A stretch of DNA of 64,000 nt from Modicisalibacter sp049808615 (lineage in GTDB: Bacteria > Pseudomonadota > Gammaproteobacteria > Pseudomonadales > Halomonadaceae). Positions 51,257-60,416 of this stretch are shown here, piece by piece. Position 1 is the stretch's first letter. Each line of letters starts with the position of its first letter. Position numbers and translations under genes: made by a program. The notes below the pieces were generated by a model. That model worked only from the letters and a program-made list of their open reading frames with translations, did no database searches and was not told the DNA's origin. Location of the stretch: assembly GCF_049808615.1 (NCBI RefSeq), contig NZ_JBNCAN010000020.1, positions 31,621 through 95,620 of the forward strand, given 5' to 3'.

Positions 51257-54001
51257 GTGGGCACGCGTTTTCTGCGTAATTTCTTCGAACCAAGCACGCT
51301 GGCCGTGATCGGCGCCTCCGAGAAGAGCCATTCGATGGGCGGGCTGGTGCTCAGAAATCTTCAGGAAGGAAAATTTCCAGGAACACTCTGGGCCGTCAAC
51401 CCCAAGGGCTATGATACCGTCTTCAGCACTCCATGCGTCAGGAGAGTGCAGGACCTGCCGCGAGCGCCGGATCTGGCGATCATCTGCTCACCGGTCGTTA
51501 CCGTGCCGGCTACCATCGAGCAACTGGGTCGTCTTGGGGTGAAGGCGACGATGGTACTGTCCGGTGGATCATTTCTGGACGAGAGCACGTCGCAGGAAGG
51601 TTCCATTCGAGAACGCATGCTGGCCGCCGCAAGGCGTTCCGGCATTCGGGTACTGGGCCCTGAGTGCATGGGCCTGATCGTGCCGGGGCGCCATCTCAAC
51701 GCCACCTATTCCAGCCAGCCGGTCAAGGCAGGCAAGGTTGCCTATCTGGGGCAGTCGGGCATGCTCGGCAATGCCATGATCGATTGGGCCGTCGGGCAGG
51801 GCATCGGGTTCTCCCATCTGGTGACACTCGGGGACAGCGTCGATGTCATGCTTCCCGATTTGATCGACTATATCAATCAGAACTCCCCGGCTCAGGCCAT
51901 CTTGCTGCACCTCGAGCGTGTCAGCGACGCCCAGCATCTCATGACGGCGCTGCGGGAGGCGTCACGCAACCGCCTGGTATTGGCGATCAAGAGCGGTCGT
52001 ACGGAGCAATCGGATTTATCGGGGCTGCCGGCGACGCCGGGAATTGTCAATCGCGATAGCGTGTTCGAAGCTGCATTGGCCCGGGCGGGGGTGGTGCGCG
52101 TCGACAATTCCGATGAGTTGTTCGATGCGCTCGGCACCCTGTCACGCATGCGACCGTTGCGTGGGGATCGATTGGCGATCGTTGCTAATGGGCTGGGGCC
52201 GGCGCTACTTGCCATCGATCGCTTGATCATGGCCGGTGGCAAGTTGGCCCAATTCACTGACACGACACGACAGGCCCTGCTGGACAGTGATTTCGACATG
52301 AGTCTGCCCGGTAGCAATCCGGTGGATCTTGGGGGTAACGCCACACCGGAGAAGTTCGTCGGCGCATTGGAAATCATTGCCGCCGATGCCAACGTCGATG
52401 CGGTGCTGGTCGTGCATGCACCGACACGCATGGCACCCTCGAAAATTACTGCGGAGGCAGTGGTCGCTCATCGCAAGCGCTTCAAGCGTAATCTGCTGAC
52501 CAGTTGGATGGGGTTGGAAGAGGCGCTGTCGGCCCGTCACGAATGCCATCTGGCCGGTATTCCGACCTATATCTCTCCGGAAAAGGCGGTCAAGGCCTTC
52601 ATGCACATGGTGGACTATCAGCGAGTGCAGGCGCTGCTACAGGAGACGCCACCCAGTTTGCCCTTCGGTACCACCGCCGACATCCGCCAGCGCTGTCATA
52701 AATTGATTGCCGAGGCCAGGGCACGGGGGCGCGATCGCCTTAGCCACCAGGAAACCGGCGAAGCGCTTCAGGCCTACGGCATTTCTACGGCCGCAAGCCG
52801 TTATGTCGCCAATGCGGAGGAAGCAGCAGCGGCTTTCGAGGAACTGCAGGAGCCACTAGGACTCAAGGCGGTCCATGAGCAGGGCTGTCTGCCTTTTCAT
52901 TACGATAAGCACCCGCGTAAACCCTCTTCTGGCTTGCTGCAGGATTTGAACAGCGCTGCCGAGGTGGCCAAGGGGGTGGAGCGTCTTCGGGAGGAAGTGC
53001 AAACACAATATCCCGGGAGTCAGATATACAGCTATTGCCTGCAACCGATGCAGCGTGGCAAGCACTCCATCCAACTGTGCGCAGGCATCACCCGGGATCC
53101 GGTATTCGGGCCGGTCATCGTGTTTGGTATCGGGGGGTATCGAACCAACGTACTGGCCGATCGCCATGTGGCCCTGCCACCGTTGAACATGACCCTGGCG
53201 GGTGACTTGATCGCCAACACCCATGCCGGCAAATTGATTCTCGAACATTCTCGCGACCCACAGCGGGATCTCGACAGGATGTGTCAGCTACTGGTCAAGC
53301 TCTCGCAGATGGCGTCAGACTTGCTCGAATTGCGGGGCCTGGAAATCAATCCGCTATTGCTCAATCGCGACGGGATGATCGCCGTAGACTTTGCCATGGA
53401 TCTGGGTGTGCCGGCCCGCCATGCCATCATGCCTTACCCGGAGGAGCTGCGAGAGTGGGTGAGGTTGAAAAACGACATGCAGGTCGAGATCCGCCCGGTG
53501 CGCGGCGAAGATGCGCCACTGATTACCCGCTTTCATTCGCAGCTCTCCGAGGAAAGCATTCGTTTTCGCTATTTTCATAATAAGGCCGACTTGACCAAAC
53601 GCGACCTGGCGATGCTGGCGCAGATCAACTATGACCGCCAGATGGCATTCATCGCCGAACATACGCGCAACGATGGCGAGAAAGAGATGCTTGGGGTGGT
53701 TCGGGTGTGGAACGATCCGGACAATATACGCACGGAATTTTCCGTCATCATCCGCGATGACATGCAAGGGTTAGGCTTGGGTAGCCTGCTGATGAAGAAG
53801 ATGATCGGCTACTGCAAAAGCGTGGGTACTCTGGAGATGATCGGCAAGATCATGGTCGACAATCATCCCATGCGTGGCTTGATGAAGCATCTGGGATTCA
53901 GGTTGCATTACAACATGGAAGAGCAAGTAGTGGATGCGGTATTGCGGCTTAATGAACCCACCAGTGATTGGCAGCGTCATCGTCTGGAAGCTCAGCCCTG
54001 A
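51257..54001 (+). CDS. Pat-type protein lysine acetyltransferase with acyl-CoA synthetase-like domain
   Basis: 914 residues from GTG 51257 (GAGGAG 6 nt upstream). Residues about 1-470 are a CoA-binding, NDP-forming synthetase-like part (LAVIGASEKSHSMG, GPECMGLIVPG, AYLGQSGMLGNAMIDW); about 480-720 an ATP-grasp-like part (ending LLELRGLEINPLLLN); about 745-905 a GNAT domain with VEIRPVRGEDAPLITRF and the acetyl-CoA loop DDMQGLGLGSLL. Architecture of PatZ/YfiQ, which acetylates Acs-type enzymes. Probable target class includes the synthetase at position 2. Divergent from a deacetylase-like gene. Confidence 0.92.
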   Translation: MGTRFLRNFFEPSTLAVIGASEKSHSMGGLVLRNLQEGKFPGTLWAVNPKGYDTVFSTPCVRRVQDLPRAPDLAIICSPVVTVPATIEQLGRLGVKATMVLSGGSFLDESTSQEGSIRERMLAAARRSGIRVLGPECMGLIVPGRHLNATYSSQPVKAGKVAYLGQSGMLGNAMIDWAVGQGIGFSHLVTLGDSVDVMLPDLIDYINQNSPAQAILLHLERVSDAQHLMTALREASRNRLVLAIKSGRTEQSDLSGLPATPGIVNRDSVFEAALARAGVVRVDNSDELFDALGTLSRMRPLRGDRLAIVANGLGPALLAIDRLIMAGGKLAQFTDTTRQALLDSDFDMSLPGSNPVDLGGNATPEKFVGALEIIAADANVDAVLVVHAPTRMAPSKITAEAVVAHRKRFKRNLLTSWMGLEEALSARHECHLAGIPTYISPEKAVKAFMHMVDYQRVQALLQETPPSLPFGTTADIRQRCHKLIAEARARGRDRLSHQETGEALQAYGISTAASRYVANAEEAAAAFEELQEPLGLKAVHEQGCLPFHYDKHPRKPSSGLLQDLNSAAEVAKGVERLREEVQTQYPGSQIYSYCLQPMQRGKHSIQLCAGITRDPVFGPVIVFGIGGYRTNVLADRHVALPPLNMTLAGDLIANTHAGKLILEHSRDPQRDLDRMCQLLVKLSQMASDLLELRGLEINPLLLNRDGMIAVDFAMDLGVPARHAIMPYPEELREWVRLKNDMQVEIRPVRGEDAPLITRFHSQLSEESIRFRYFHNKADLTKRDLAMLAQINYDRQMAFIAEHTRNDGEKEMLGVVRVWNDPDNIRTEFSVIIRDDMQGLGLGSLLMKKMIGYCKSVGTLEMIGKIMVDNHPMRGLMKHLGFRLHYNMEEQVVDAVLRLNEPTSDWQRHRLEAQP

Positions 54002-54048
54002 TCACTTGGCATCAGGCGAGGATGGGCATCGAGCGTGAAAGCGCCGAT

Positions 54049-54077
54049 TTGATACTCCCCGAGCGACCCCGTATGAT
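54049..54077 (+). promoter_or_regulatory. Sigma-70 promoter of proVWX
   Basis: TTGATA (54049-54054), 17-bp spacer, TATGAT (54072-54077). It leaves a leader of about 140 bases before proV, which is AT-rich (54080-54200), like osmotically regulated leaders. Confidence 0.6.
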
Positions 54078-54225
54078 AGCGATCGCATAAATATGGGTTA
54101 TCAAAAGCCAGTTTAACCATCACAAGGTGATATAATAAGGGTCGATTAGACGTGTTTTATCACTGTGATCTCAGGCATTTTCTTATAAATCGTTCGATAC
54201 AGATAATCATAGACCGGATGAATCG

Positions 54226-55428
54226 ATGAGCGAAACCGACAATATCAAGATCCAGGTGCGTGGCTTGAGTAAGGTCTTCGGCAGTCACCCGAAAAAGGCC
54301 CTGGAGTTACGCGACAAGGGGATGAAGCGTCCGGAAATTCTGGAAAAGACCGGGCAGACACTGGGTTTATCCAACATCAGTTTTGACGTCAATGAAGGCG
54401 AGTTGCTCGTCATCATGGGGCTCTCGGGCTCAGGCAAGTCGACGTTGATTCGTTGTCTCAATCGACTGATCGAGCCCACGGAAGGCGATATCGTCATCGA
54501 CGATGAAAATATCCCCAAGCTCAGCGAAAAAGAGCTATTGGAATGTCGCCGTCGTCACTTCTCGATGGTCTTTCAGCATTTTGCCCTGTTTCCTCACCGC
54601 ACCGTTCAGGGAAATGCAGAGTTCGGTCTGGAGATTCGCGGTTTCGACAAGGCCGAGCGCGCGCAGAAGGCACGAGAAGCGCTCCATCAGGTCGGCCTTG
54701 AGGGCTGGGAAGACTCGATGCCCAGTCAGCTTTCCGGTGGCATGCAGCAGCGTGTGGGGCTAGCCCGGGCGCTGGCCAACGATTCCACCGTTCTACTGAT
54801 GGATGAGGCCTTTTCGGCGCTGGACCCGTTGATCCGCAAGGATATGCAACAGGAACTGCTCGAACTCCAGAATCGCATGAAGAAGACCACCATCTTCATC
54901 ACTCACGATCTGGACGAGGCGCTGGCACTCGCCGATCGCATCATCCTGCTCAAGGATGGAGAAATCGTGCAGATCGGGACGGCAGAAGACATCCTGACCC
55001 ATCCGGCGGACGACTACGTGGCACGTTTCACTGAAGGTGTCGACATGTCGCGTATTCTCACCGCCCGTCATGCCATGCGTCCGGTTCGTGCCGTGGCCCG
55101 GGACGACGACGGGCCACGTACCGTACTCCACAGGCTCAGTGAAAACGGGCTGGACTCCATTTACGTCACCGATCGACAGCGCAAGTTGCTGGGCTTGATC
55201 GGGGGCGAGGAGGCCGATCGCGCCGCTCGGGAAGGAAAGCAGAGCATTGACGGATTGATCAGCGACGATTTTCCCAAGGTTGGTCCCGACGAGCCGCTAC
55301 ACAACTTGTTCGCCATGTTTGGCGACAAGAGCTATCCAATCGCCGTGGTCGATGAAGATCAGCGACTCCTTGGCGTTGTCGTCAAGGGCGCGGTGCTGGC
55401 ACAACTTGCTGAAGCAGGAGAACAATGA
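54226..55428 (+). CDS. proV: Glycine betaine/proline ABC transporter ATPase
   Basis: 400 residues. Seen: N-terminal extension HPKKALELRDKGMKRPEIL, Walker A GLSGSGKST (about residue 65), signature LSGGMQQRVGLARAL, Walker B VLLMDEAF and the H-loop FITHDLDEAL; then two C-terminal CBS-like segments (about 280-395, with LIGGEEADRA and LLGVVVKGAV). Energises osmoprotectant import. First gene of proVWX; its stop overlaps the proW start. Confidence 0.95.
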   Translation: MSETDNIKIQVRGLSKVFGSHPKKALELRDKGMKRPEILEKTGQTLGLSNISFDVNEGELLVIMGLSGSGKSTLIRCLNRLIEPTEGDIVIDDENIPKLSEKELLECRRRHFSMVFQHFALFPHRTVQGNAEFGLEIRGFDKAERAQKAREALHQVGLEGWEDSMPSQLSGGMQQRVGLARALANDSTVLLMDEAFSALDPLIRKDMQQELLELQNRMKKTTIFITHDLDEALALADRIILLKDGEIVQIGTAEDILTHPADDYVARFTEGVDMSRILTARHAMRPVRAVARDDDGPRTVLHRLSENGLDSIYVTDRQRKLLGLIGGEEADRAAREGKQSIDGLISDDFPKVGPDEPLHNLFAMFGDKSYPIAVVDEDQRLLGVVVKGAVLAQLAEAGEQ

Positions 55429-56270
55429 TGGCTATCGAAATTCCCCGCATTCCGCTTGGCGATTGGATCGAAGCCGGGCTCGATTACCTGACCAGCGAGT
55501 ATTCCGTGGTGACCCGAGGCATCTCGCGGATCACTCAGACCGGCATCAGTGCGCTCAACGATGCACTGATGTGGCTGCCTGAATGGGCCCTGATGGCGAT
55601 CATTGCCTTGCTGTGCTGGCGCCTGTCGGGGATACGGCTGGCGATCGGGGCGGCACTAGGCTTGGCTTTGATCTGGAACATGGGCCTATGGTTCCCGATG
55701 ATCGAGTCCCTGACCCTGGTGGTCATTGCCACCCTGGTGGCGGTGCTGATTGCGATGCCGGTAGGGATTTTTGCGGCGTTATCGGACAAGTTCTATGGCC
55801 TGATCATGCCGGTGCTGGATTTCATGCAGACCATGCCGGCCTTCGTCTATCTGATTCCGGCCATTCCGTTTTTCGGTATCGGGTCGGTGTCGGCGATCTT
55901 TGCCACCGTGATCTTCTCCATGCCGCCGGCGATCCGCTTCACGACCCTGGGCATCCGTCAGGTGCCCAAGGAGCTGGTCGAAGCCGCGGATGCCTTTGGC
56001 TCGACGCGTGGGCAGAAGCTGCTCAAGGTGCAATTGCCATTATCCTTGCCTACCATCATGGCAGGCATCAACCAGACGATCATGCTGGCGCTGTCGATGG
56101 TGGTCATCGCTGCCATGATCGGCGCGGATGGCCTGGGTAACGAGGTCTGGAAGGCGATTCAACGTTTGCGTCCGGGCGATGGCTTCGAGGCGGGTATCGC
56201 GGTGGTCATCCTGGCCATGCTGCTCGACCGCCTGACTCAGACCTTCCGTAAGACCAAGAAAACGCAGTAG
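55425..56270 (+). CDS. proW: Glycine betaine/proline ABC transporter permease
   Basis: 281 residues, about seven hydrophobic helices. Seen: PLGDWIEAGLDYLTSEYSVVTR, MPVGIFAALSDKFYG, the coupling-loop FGSTRGQKLLKVQLPLSLPTIMAGINQ (EAA-type, in part: LPLSLPTIMAGINQ) and MVVIAAMIGADGLG. Shorter N-terminus than E. coli ProW (354). Starts in overlap with proV. Followed by a 137-base gap that holds a tandem repeat and a hairpin. Confidence 0.94.
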   Translation: MMAIEIPRIPLGDWIEAGLDYLTSEYSVVTRGISRITQTGISALNDALMWLPEWALMAIIALLCWRLSGIRLAIGAALGLALIWNMGLWFPMIESLTLVVIATLVAVLIAMPVGIFAALSDKFYGLIMPVLDFMQTMPAFVYLIPAIPFFGIGSVSAIFATVIFSMPPAIRFTTLGIRQVPKELVEAADAFGSTRGQKLLKVQLPLSLPTIMAGINQTIMLALSMVVIAAMIGADGLGNEVWKAIQRLRPGDGFEAGIAVVILAMLLDRLTQTFRKTKKTQ

Positions 56271-56322
56271 CAGAAAGCTACGCTGTGAAGAAGTTGAATA
56301 TCTGATCGAGATACTCGGTCAG

Positions 56323-56356
56323 CATTGGCAGGGAAGAGGCATTGGCAGGAAAGAGG
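56323..56356. repeat. 17-bp tandem repeat in the proW-proX gap
   Basis: Two copies of a 17-base unit starting CATTGGCAGG and ending AAGAGG (56323-56339 and 56340-56356), with a single mismatch. Confidence 0.9.
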
Positions 56357-56378
56357 CATCGATAGCAACGCTGCCTCT
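56352..56378 (+). other. Intercistronic hairpin between proW and proX
   Basis: 7-bp stem AGAGGCA/TGCCTCT (56352-56358 with 56372-56378), 13-nt loop, 29 bases before proX. No T tract; may act as an RNA stabiliser or processing signal rather than a terminator. Confidence 0.5.
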
Positions 56379-56407
56379 CAAACACAAAAGACGAGAAAGA
56401 GGAAATC

Positions 56408-57289
56408 ATGAAAACAACCAGTGTAATGTCGCGTACGCTACAAAACGCCTCGTTGGCGGTGGTGCTGGGGCTGGGCACGATAGGTGGCGCCTACGCTCAG
56501 GATAAAGGCACGGTGACGCTTGCCTACGTTGAATGGTCCTCGACGGTCGCCTCGACCAATGTGATGCGTGCAGTGCTCGAACAGGCGGGATATGACGTCG
56601 AGATGTCGTCCTTGTCTGGCGCCTCGATGTGGCAGGCCATCGCCTACGGCGATGCGGATGCCACGCTGGCCGGATGGTTGCCCACGACCCACAAGAATTA
56701 CTATGCGCAGACCAAGGACAAGGTGGTCGATACCGGCGTCAACCTGGACGGCACCAAGCTGGGGCTGGTGGTTCCCGAGTACACACCCATGGAATCCATC
56801 GAAGACCTTGGCGAGAACGCCGATCGTATTGATGGCGAGATCATCGGTATCGATCCCGGTGCCGGCATCATGGGGCTGACCGAGGATGTGCTGGATGAGT
56901 ATGGGTTGGATCGTGATCTTCGTCTGCGCACCGGCAGCGGCGCGACCATGACAGCGGCCCTGAAATCGGCCATTCAGAATGAAGAGGATATCGTCGTCAC
57001 TGGTTGGACGCCGCACTGGATGTTCGCCCGCTGGGATCTCAAATATCTTGACGACCCCAAGAATGTCTACGGGGGGGCCGAGCAGATCCACACCATCGTT
57101 CGTCAAGGTTTGAAGGAAGACATGCCGGGTGCCTATCAGATCCTGGATAACTTCGAGTGGACCGCCGAGGACATGGGCGAGGTCATGATGATGAACCAGG
57201 AGGAGGGTAGCGACCCCTACGAGAACGCGAAGAAGTGGGTGGAGAACCACCAGGACATGGTCAATGAATGGATAGGCGACGCCTCATAA
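56408..57289 (+). CDS. proX: Glycine betaine/proline-binding periplasmic protein
   Basis: 293 residues. Seen: signal peptide ending GGAYAQ, mature start KGTVTLAYVEWSSTVASTNVM, and the OpuAC domain with aromatic residues that can cage a quaternary amine (SMWQAIAYGDADATLAGWLP, VTGWTPHWMFARWDLKYLDD in part: GWTPHWMFARWDLKYL). GAAAGAGG precedes the ATG. The cognate ATPase and permease are the two genes upstream. Confidence 0.93.
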   Translation: MKTTSVMSRTLQNASLAVVLGLGTIGGAYAQDKGTVTLAYVEWSSTVASTNVMRAVLEQAGYDVEMSSLSGASMWQAIAYGDADATLAGWLPTTHKNYYAQTKDKVVDTGVNLDGTKLGLVVPEYTPMESIEDLGENADRIDGEIIGIDPGAGIMGLTEDVLDEYGLDRDLRLRTGSGATMTAALKSAIQNEEDIVVTGWTPHWMFARWDLKYLDDPKNVYGGAEQIHTIVRQGLKEDMPGAYQILDNFEWTAEDMGEVMMMNQEEGSDPYENAKKWVENHQDMVNEWIGDAS

Positions 57290-57317
57290 GCCGATACATT
57301 TGTCATGTTCCATGAGC

Positions 57318-57353
57318 GACGAAGGCCCAATCATTTTTGGTTGGGCCTTCGTC
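57318..57353. terminator. Bidirectional terminator between proX and pdxH
   Basis: 13-bp perfect stem GACGAAGGCCCAA/TTGGGCCTTCGTC (57318-57330 with 57341-57353), 10-nt loop rich in T, between convergent genes 29 and 11 bases away. Confidence 0.85.
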
Positions 57354-57363
57354 ATTAAGGCCT

Positions 57364-58005
57364 TCAAGGCGCCAGTCGTGCCTTGAACCATCCGTGGTCG
57401 TAAAGGCGGTAGCGCACCCGGTCATGCAGTCTATCCGGCTGCCCCTGCCAGAACTCGATCATTTCCGGTACGACGCGATAGCCACCCCAATGACGAGGGC
57501 GGGTTACGACTTGCCCGTCATAGACCATTTCAAACCGTTTCTTACGCTCTTCCAGCCATTCCCGGTCGGGTATTTCCACGCTCTGCAGTGCCGTCCAGGC
57601 CCCTAGTTGGCTATTGCGAGGGCGACTTTCGAAATAGCGATCGGATTCCGTGGCGTCGACTTGGTTGACATGACCTTCGATTCGTATCTGGCGCTGCACC
57701 GTGGGCCACCAGAAGACGATCGCCGCATGAGGCACATTGGCCAACTCACTGCCCTTGTGACTCTGATAGTTGGTGTAGAACACGAAGCCGCGCTCATCGA
57801 ATCCCTTGAGCAGCACCACCCGCGCATGAGGTAGTCCTTGACTGTCAACGGTCGCCAGGGTCATGGCATTAGCGTCATCGGTTTCCTTGCTTAACGCCTC
57901 GTCCAGCCATTCCTGGAAGAGCGGCATAGGGTCGTCCGGAGTCGTCGCGGTATCAAGGCTACGCCCGCTGTAGTTGCGCCGAACATCGGCGATGTCGTGA
58001 GTCAT
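57364..58005 (-). CDS. pdxH: Pyridoxamine 5'-phosphate oxidase
   Basis: 213 residues. FMN enzyme making pyridoxal 5'-phosphate from PNP or PMP. Seen: NAMTLATVDSQGLPHARVVLLKGFDERGFVFYTNYQSHKG (in part: GFVFYTNYQSHKG), FWWPTVQRQIRIEG, and the end GWFKARLAP (standard RL-P terminus), with RLHDRVRYR before it. AGGAGAAC precedes ATG 58005. Single-gene unit. Confidence 0.95.
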   Translation of the reverse strand: MTHDIADVRRNYSGRSLDTATTPDDPMPLFQEWLDEALSKETDDANAMTLATVDSQGLPHARVVLLKGFDERGFVFYTNYQSHKGSELANVPHAAIVFWWPTVQRQIRIEGHVNQVDATESDRYFESRPRNSQLGAWTALQSVEIPDREWLEERKKRFEMVYDGQVVTRPRHWGGYRVVPEMIEFWQGQPDRLHDRVRYRLYDHGWFKARLAP

Positions 58006-58079
58006 GGCGTTCTCCTGGTATGTTCATAATCTTCGTCGCAAGCGGTCATAGGCTCAAGTTTAATGTTTCGCCGGTTTCT

Positions 58080-58430
58080 TCATGCAGGATACCAGCCCAA
58101 CTGGACCATCAACATATAGAGTCCGGTTCCCCCTATGATCGATAACAAGGCGTTGCGGCGCCATAGGTGCAATACGACAACGGTGAGCGAGGCGATGATG
58201 ACTGGTAAACCATTGGCGGCCATGTTCAATTGGCCCTCGGCAAGCGGCCGAAAATCGCGCAGGGCATAGACGACCAGTATCATCATCACCGCCGGCGGAA
58301 GATAGCGGCCCAAGTGCAGGATCAGTGGATGATCGGCGTGGCGCGACAGGGCGATGAAGGGCAGTACCCGGGTGGCAAAAGTGGCCAGAGCGCTGACGAC
58401 GATGAACGCGATCAGTGTGGTGGTTTCCAT
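58080..58430 (-). CDS. azlD: AzlD-type branched-chain amino acid exporter subunit
   Basis: 116 residues, four hydrophobic helices. Small partner of AzlC in export of branched-chain amino acids and analogues. Seen: ATFATRVLPFIAL (typical AzlD TR-PF motif), HLGRYLPPAVMMILVVYALRD. ATG 58430 shares one base with the azlC stop, so translation is coupled. Confidence 0.88.
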   Translation of the reverse strand: METTTLIAFIVVSALATFATRVLPFIALSRHADHPLILHLGRYLPPAVMMILVVYALRDFRPLAEGQLNMAANGLPVIIASLTVVVLHLWRRNALLSIIGGTGLYMLMVQLGWYPA

Positions 58431-59131
58431 CAGTTTGCCCCTTCGTTCTGGTCGATCCATCGATAGTGCACCAGGAGTATCAGGCTGGTGGCACCGATGG
58501 CGCCCAGCAACAGATGCTGTTCGGGTAACAGTATCAGGGCGCCGATCCCCGTGGCTAACGCGATGACGAAGGGCAAGGCACGACGCAAACGGCTTGCCTG
58601 CTCCAATGTGAGGACGATGAACAGCGCGGTCAGGGCAAACTCGATGCCGCGACTGTCGAAATCGAGCAGTGCCCCGGCAATGGCCCCTGCCAGTGTTCCC
58701 AGCACCCACCATAGCTGGTTCAAGAAACTGATTCGCCAGGCATTGGCGTGGTCTTCCGCGTCTTGCTGCTGTCGCCCTTGGTTGGTCAGTAGTGAATAGG
58801 TCTCATCCGTCAGCGCAAAGATCAGATAGGGCTTGCGCCATCCCGCTCCCTTGAAGCGCTTGAGCAGCGACAAACCGTAGAACAGATGTCGAGAGTTGAG
58901 CATGAAGGTCGCGACCGCGACCTCGAGGAGCCCCGCATGATTGGCCAGCAAGGTGACCGCCATGAACTGCCCGGCCCCAGCGTAGATGAACAAGGACATG
59001 ACCAGCGCCATCCACCAGGGATGTCCAAGCTGCATGAACAGAATACCGAAAGCGGCTCCCAAGGGCAGATAACCGAACATCACGGGCAGGGTTTGCAGGC
59101 TGGCGTAACGCCATTGAGCGATAGAAGACAA
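58430..59131 (-). CDS. azlC: AzlC-type branched-chain amino acid exporter subunit
   Basis: 233 residues, about six hydrophobic helices. Seen: LPVMFGYLPLGAAFGILF, YAGAGQFMAVTLLAN, LNSRHLFYGLSLL and FALTDETYSLL, all classic AzlC blocks. Start is a TTG at 59131 with AAGGA 8 nt upstream, and the product then begins as in the family. Forms a two-gene operon with azlD. Confidence 0.9.
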   Translation of the reverse strand: MSSIAQWRYASLQTLPVMFGYLPLGAAFGILFMQLGHPWWMALVMSLFIYAGAGQFMAVTLLANHAGLLEVAVATFMLNSRHLFYGLSLLKRFKGAGWRKPYLIFALTDETYSLLTNQGRQQQDAEDHANAWRISFLNQLWWVLGTLAGAIAGALLDFDSRGIEFALTALFIVLTLEQASRLRRALPFVIALATGIGALILLPEQHLLLGAIGATSLILLVHYRWIDQNEGAN

Positions 59132-59253
59132 CGAATTCTTCCTTGATATCGGGGGTTATCTCGGGTAACTATTCTGTGTCATCGATCGCATCATTATATG
59201 AGCCTTGACCAATGAAGCGAAGGCCAATGTCGTGCAGGTTATCGAGGTGAAAG

Positions 59254-59922
59254 ATGCACAGGATCTGGGTGTGGGACGTATGGGTGCGATTCTTTCACTG
59301 GACGCTGGTGCTCGCACTGATCGTATCGTTTTACACGATGAAGACGGAAGGCTATCCGCTGATGTTTCCCGTCGATTGGCACGCGCGAGCAGGATACACG
59401 GTGCTGGGGCTTTTATTGTTCCGCTGGCTATGGGGGCTTTTCGGGAGTCGCCACGCGCGTTTTTACAGCTTTCTGCGCTCACCATTCGCCTCCTGGCGCT
59501 ATCTAGGACAGTTCCTTCGTGGTCGCGCCCCGAGTTATGCCGGGCATAATCCACTTGGCGGCTGGATGGTTCTGGTCATGCTGGTGTCGCTGACGTTGCA
59601 GGCAGGTAGTGGACTATTTCTGCACGACGACATCCTGTTCGAAGCGCCCCTGTATGGCAGCGTCAGCGATGCCACCACCAAGATTCTGATAACCGTTCAC
59701 CATTACAATGGCAATTTTCTACTGGTCTTGATCGGCTTGCATCTCGTGGCGGTGATCGCGCATCGCTTCAAGGGGGAAAAACTGGTGGGAGCGATGTTCC
59801 ATGGCCATAAATCGTTGGCTTCGAAGCCCGTCGACGGCCCGGGAACCCGGGCCGTGCAATGGCGCGCCGTGGTGATGCTTGTGCTGGCGGCCGTATTGGT
59901 CACGTGGCTATGGAATAGCTGA
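59254..59922 (+). CDS. Cytochrome b561-domain protein
   Basis: 222 residues, four to five membrane helices. Seen: haem histidines in RFFHWTLVLAL and WHARAGYTVLGLLLFRWLWG, ITVHHYNGNFLLVLIGLHLVAV (third region), followed by HRFKGEKLVGAMFHGHK. Type B diheme cytochrome acting in quinone or Ni/Fe-type electron transfer. Converges with the cytochrome c' gene; the pair probably interact, as cytochrome b561-c' partners do elsewhere (inference). Confidence 0.88.
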   Translation: MHRIWVWDVWVRFFHWTLVLALIVSFYTMKTEGYPLMFPVDWHARAGYTVLGLLLFRWLWGLFGSRHARFYSFLRSPFASWRYLGQFLRGRAPSYAGHNPLGGWMVLVMLVSLTLQAGSGLFLHDDILFEAPLYGSVSDATTKILITVHHYNGNFLLVLIGLHLVAVIAHRFKGEKLVGAMFHGHKSLASKPVDGPGTRAVQWRAVVMLVLAAVLVTWLWNS

Positions 59923-59945
59923 GACTCGAGAATAGTGGTTGATCA

Positions 59946-60416
59946 CTATTCTGCGCGGTATTCATCGTGACAGTTCTTGCAGGTCTTGCCGGTATCCGCG
60001 ACCTGTTTACGGAATACTGCAAAATCGTCCTGCTGAGCGACCTCGGCCAGCTTGGCCGTGGCATCTTGCATCTCTGTCTGCAGAGACTCGAAGTCGTCCT
60101 GGTTATCAGCGATCTTGGCGAGCGCATCGGTATTGACACCGTGCCCGTCATCACGCAGGGACCCTTCGATAAAGCCTTCCCAAGGCATTTGCGCTAGCAT
60201 GGCGACTCGCTCTGCACGCATCCCGGCTTCTTCGGCATCGTAATCCATGTCTCCTTTGGCCATGGCCCCAAGCGGGCCGAAGTTCCAGCCCATCGTATGG
60301 AGGGCCGCCTGGCGATATTCGATGGCTTCCTTGATCTGTTTTTCATCCGCCGCCAGCGTGACTGTAGAGGTCACCAATAAAGAAGCGGCAATACCGAGAC
60401 TCATCAAGACTTTCAT
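59946..60416 (-). CDS. Cytochrome c' family protein
   Basis: 156 residues. Seen: signal peptide MKVLMSLGIAASLLVTSTVTLAA, a four-helix-bundle body (KEAIEYRQAALHTMGWNFGPLGAMAKG in part: YRQAALHTMGWNFGPLG), and C-terminal haem-binding CKNCH. Typical cytochrome c': possible NO binding or electron transfer. GAGAGATC precedes ATG 60416. Confidence 0.93.
   Translation of the reverse strand: MKVLMSLGIAASLLVTSTVTLAADEKQIKEAIEYRQAALHTMGWNFGPLGAMAKGDMDYDAEEAGMRAERVAMLAQMPWEGFIEGSLRDDGHGVNTDALAKIADNQDDFESLQTEMQDATAKLAEVAQQDDFAVFRKQVADTGKTCKNCHDEYRAE

Noticed and set aside
56323..56356. Possible CRISPR-like repeat between proW and proX.
   Set aside because: Only two adjoining copies without spacers; a simple tandem duplication.
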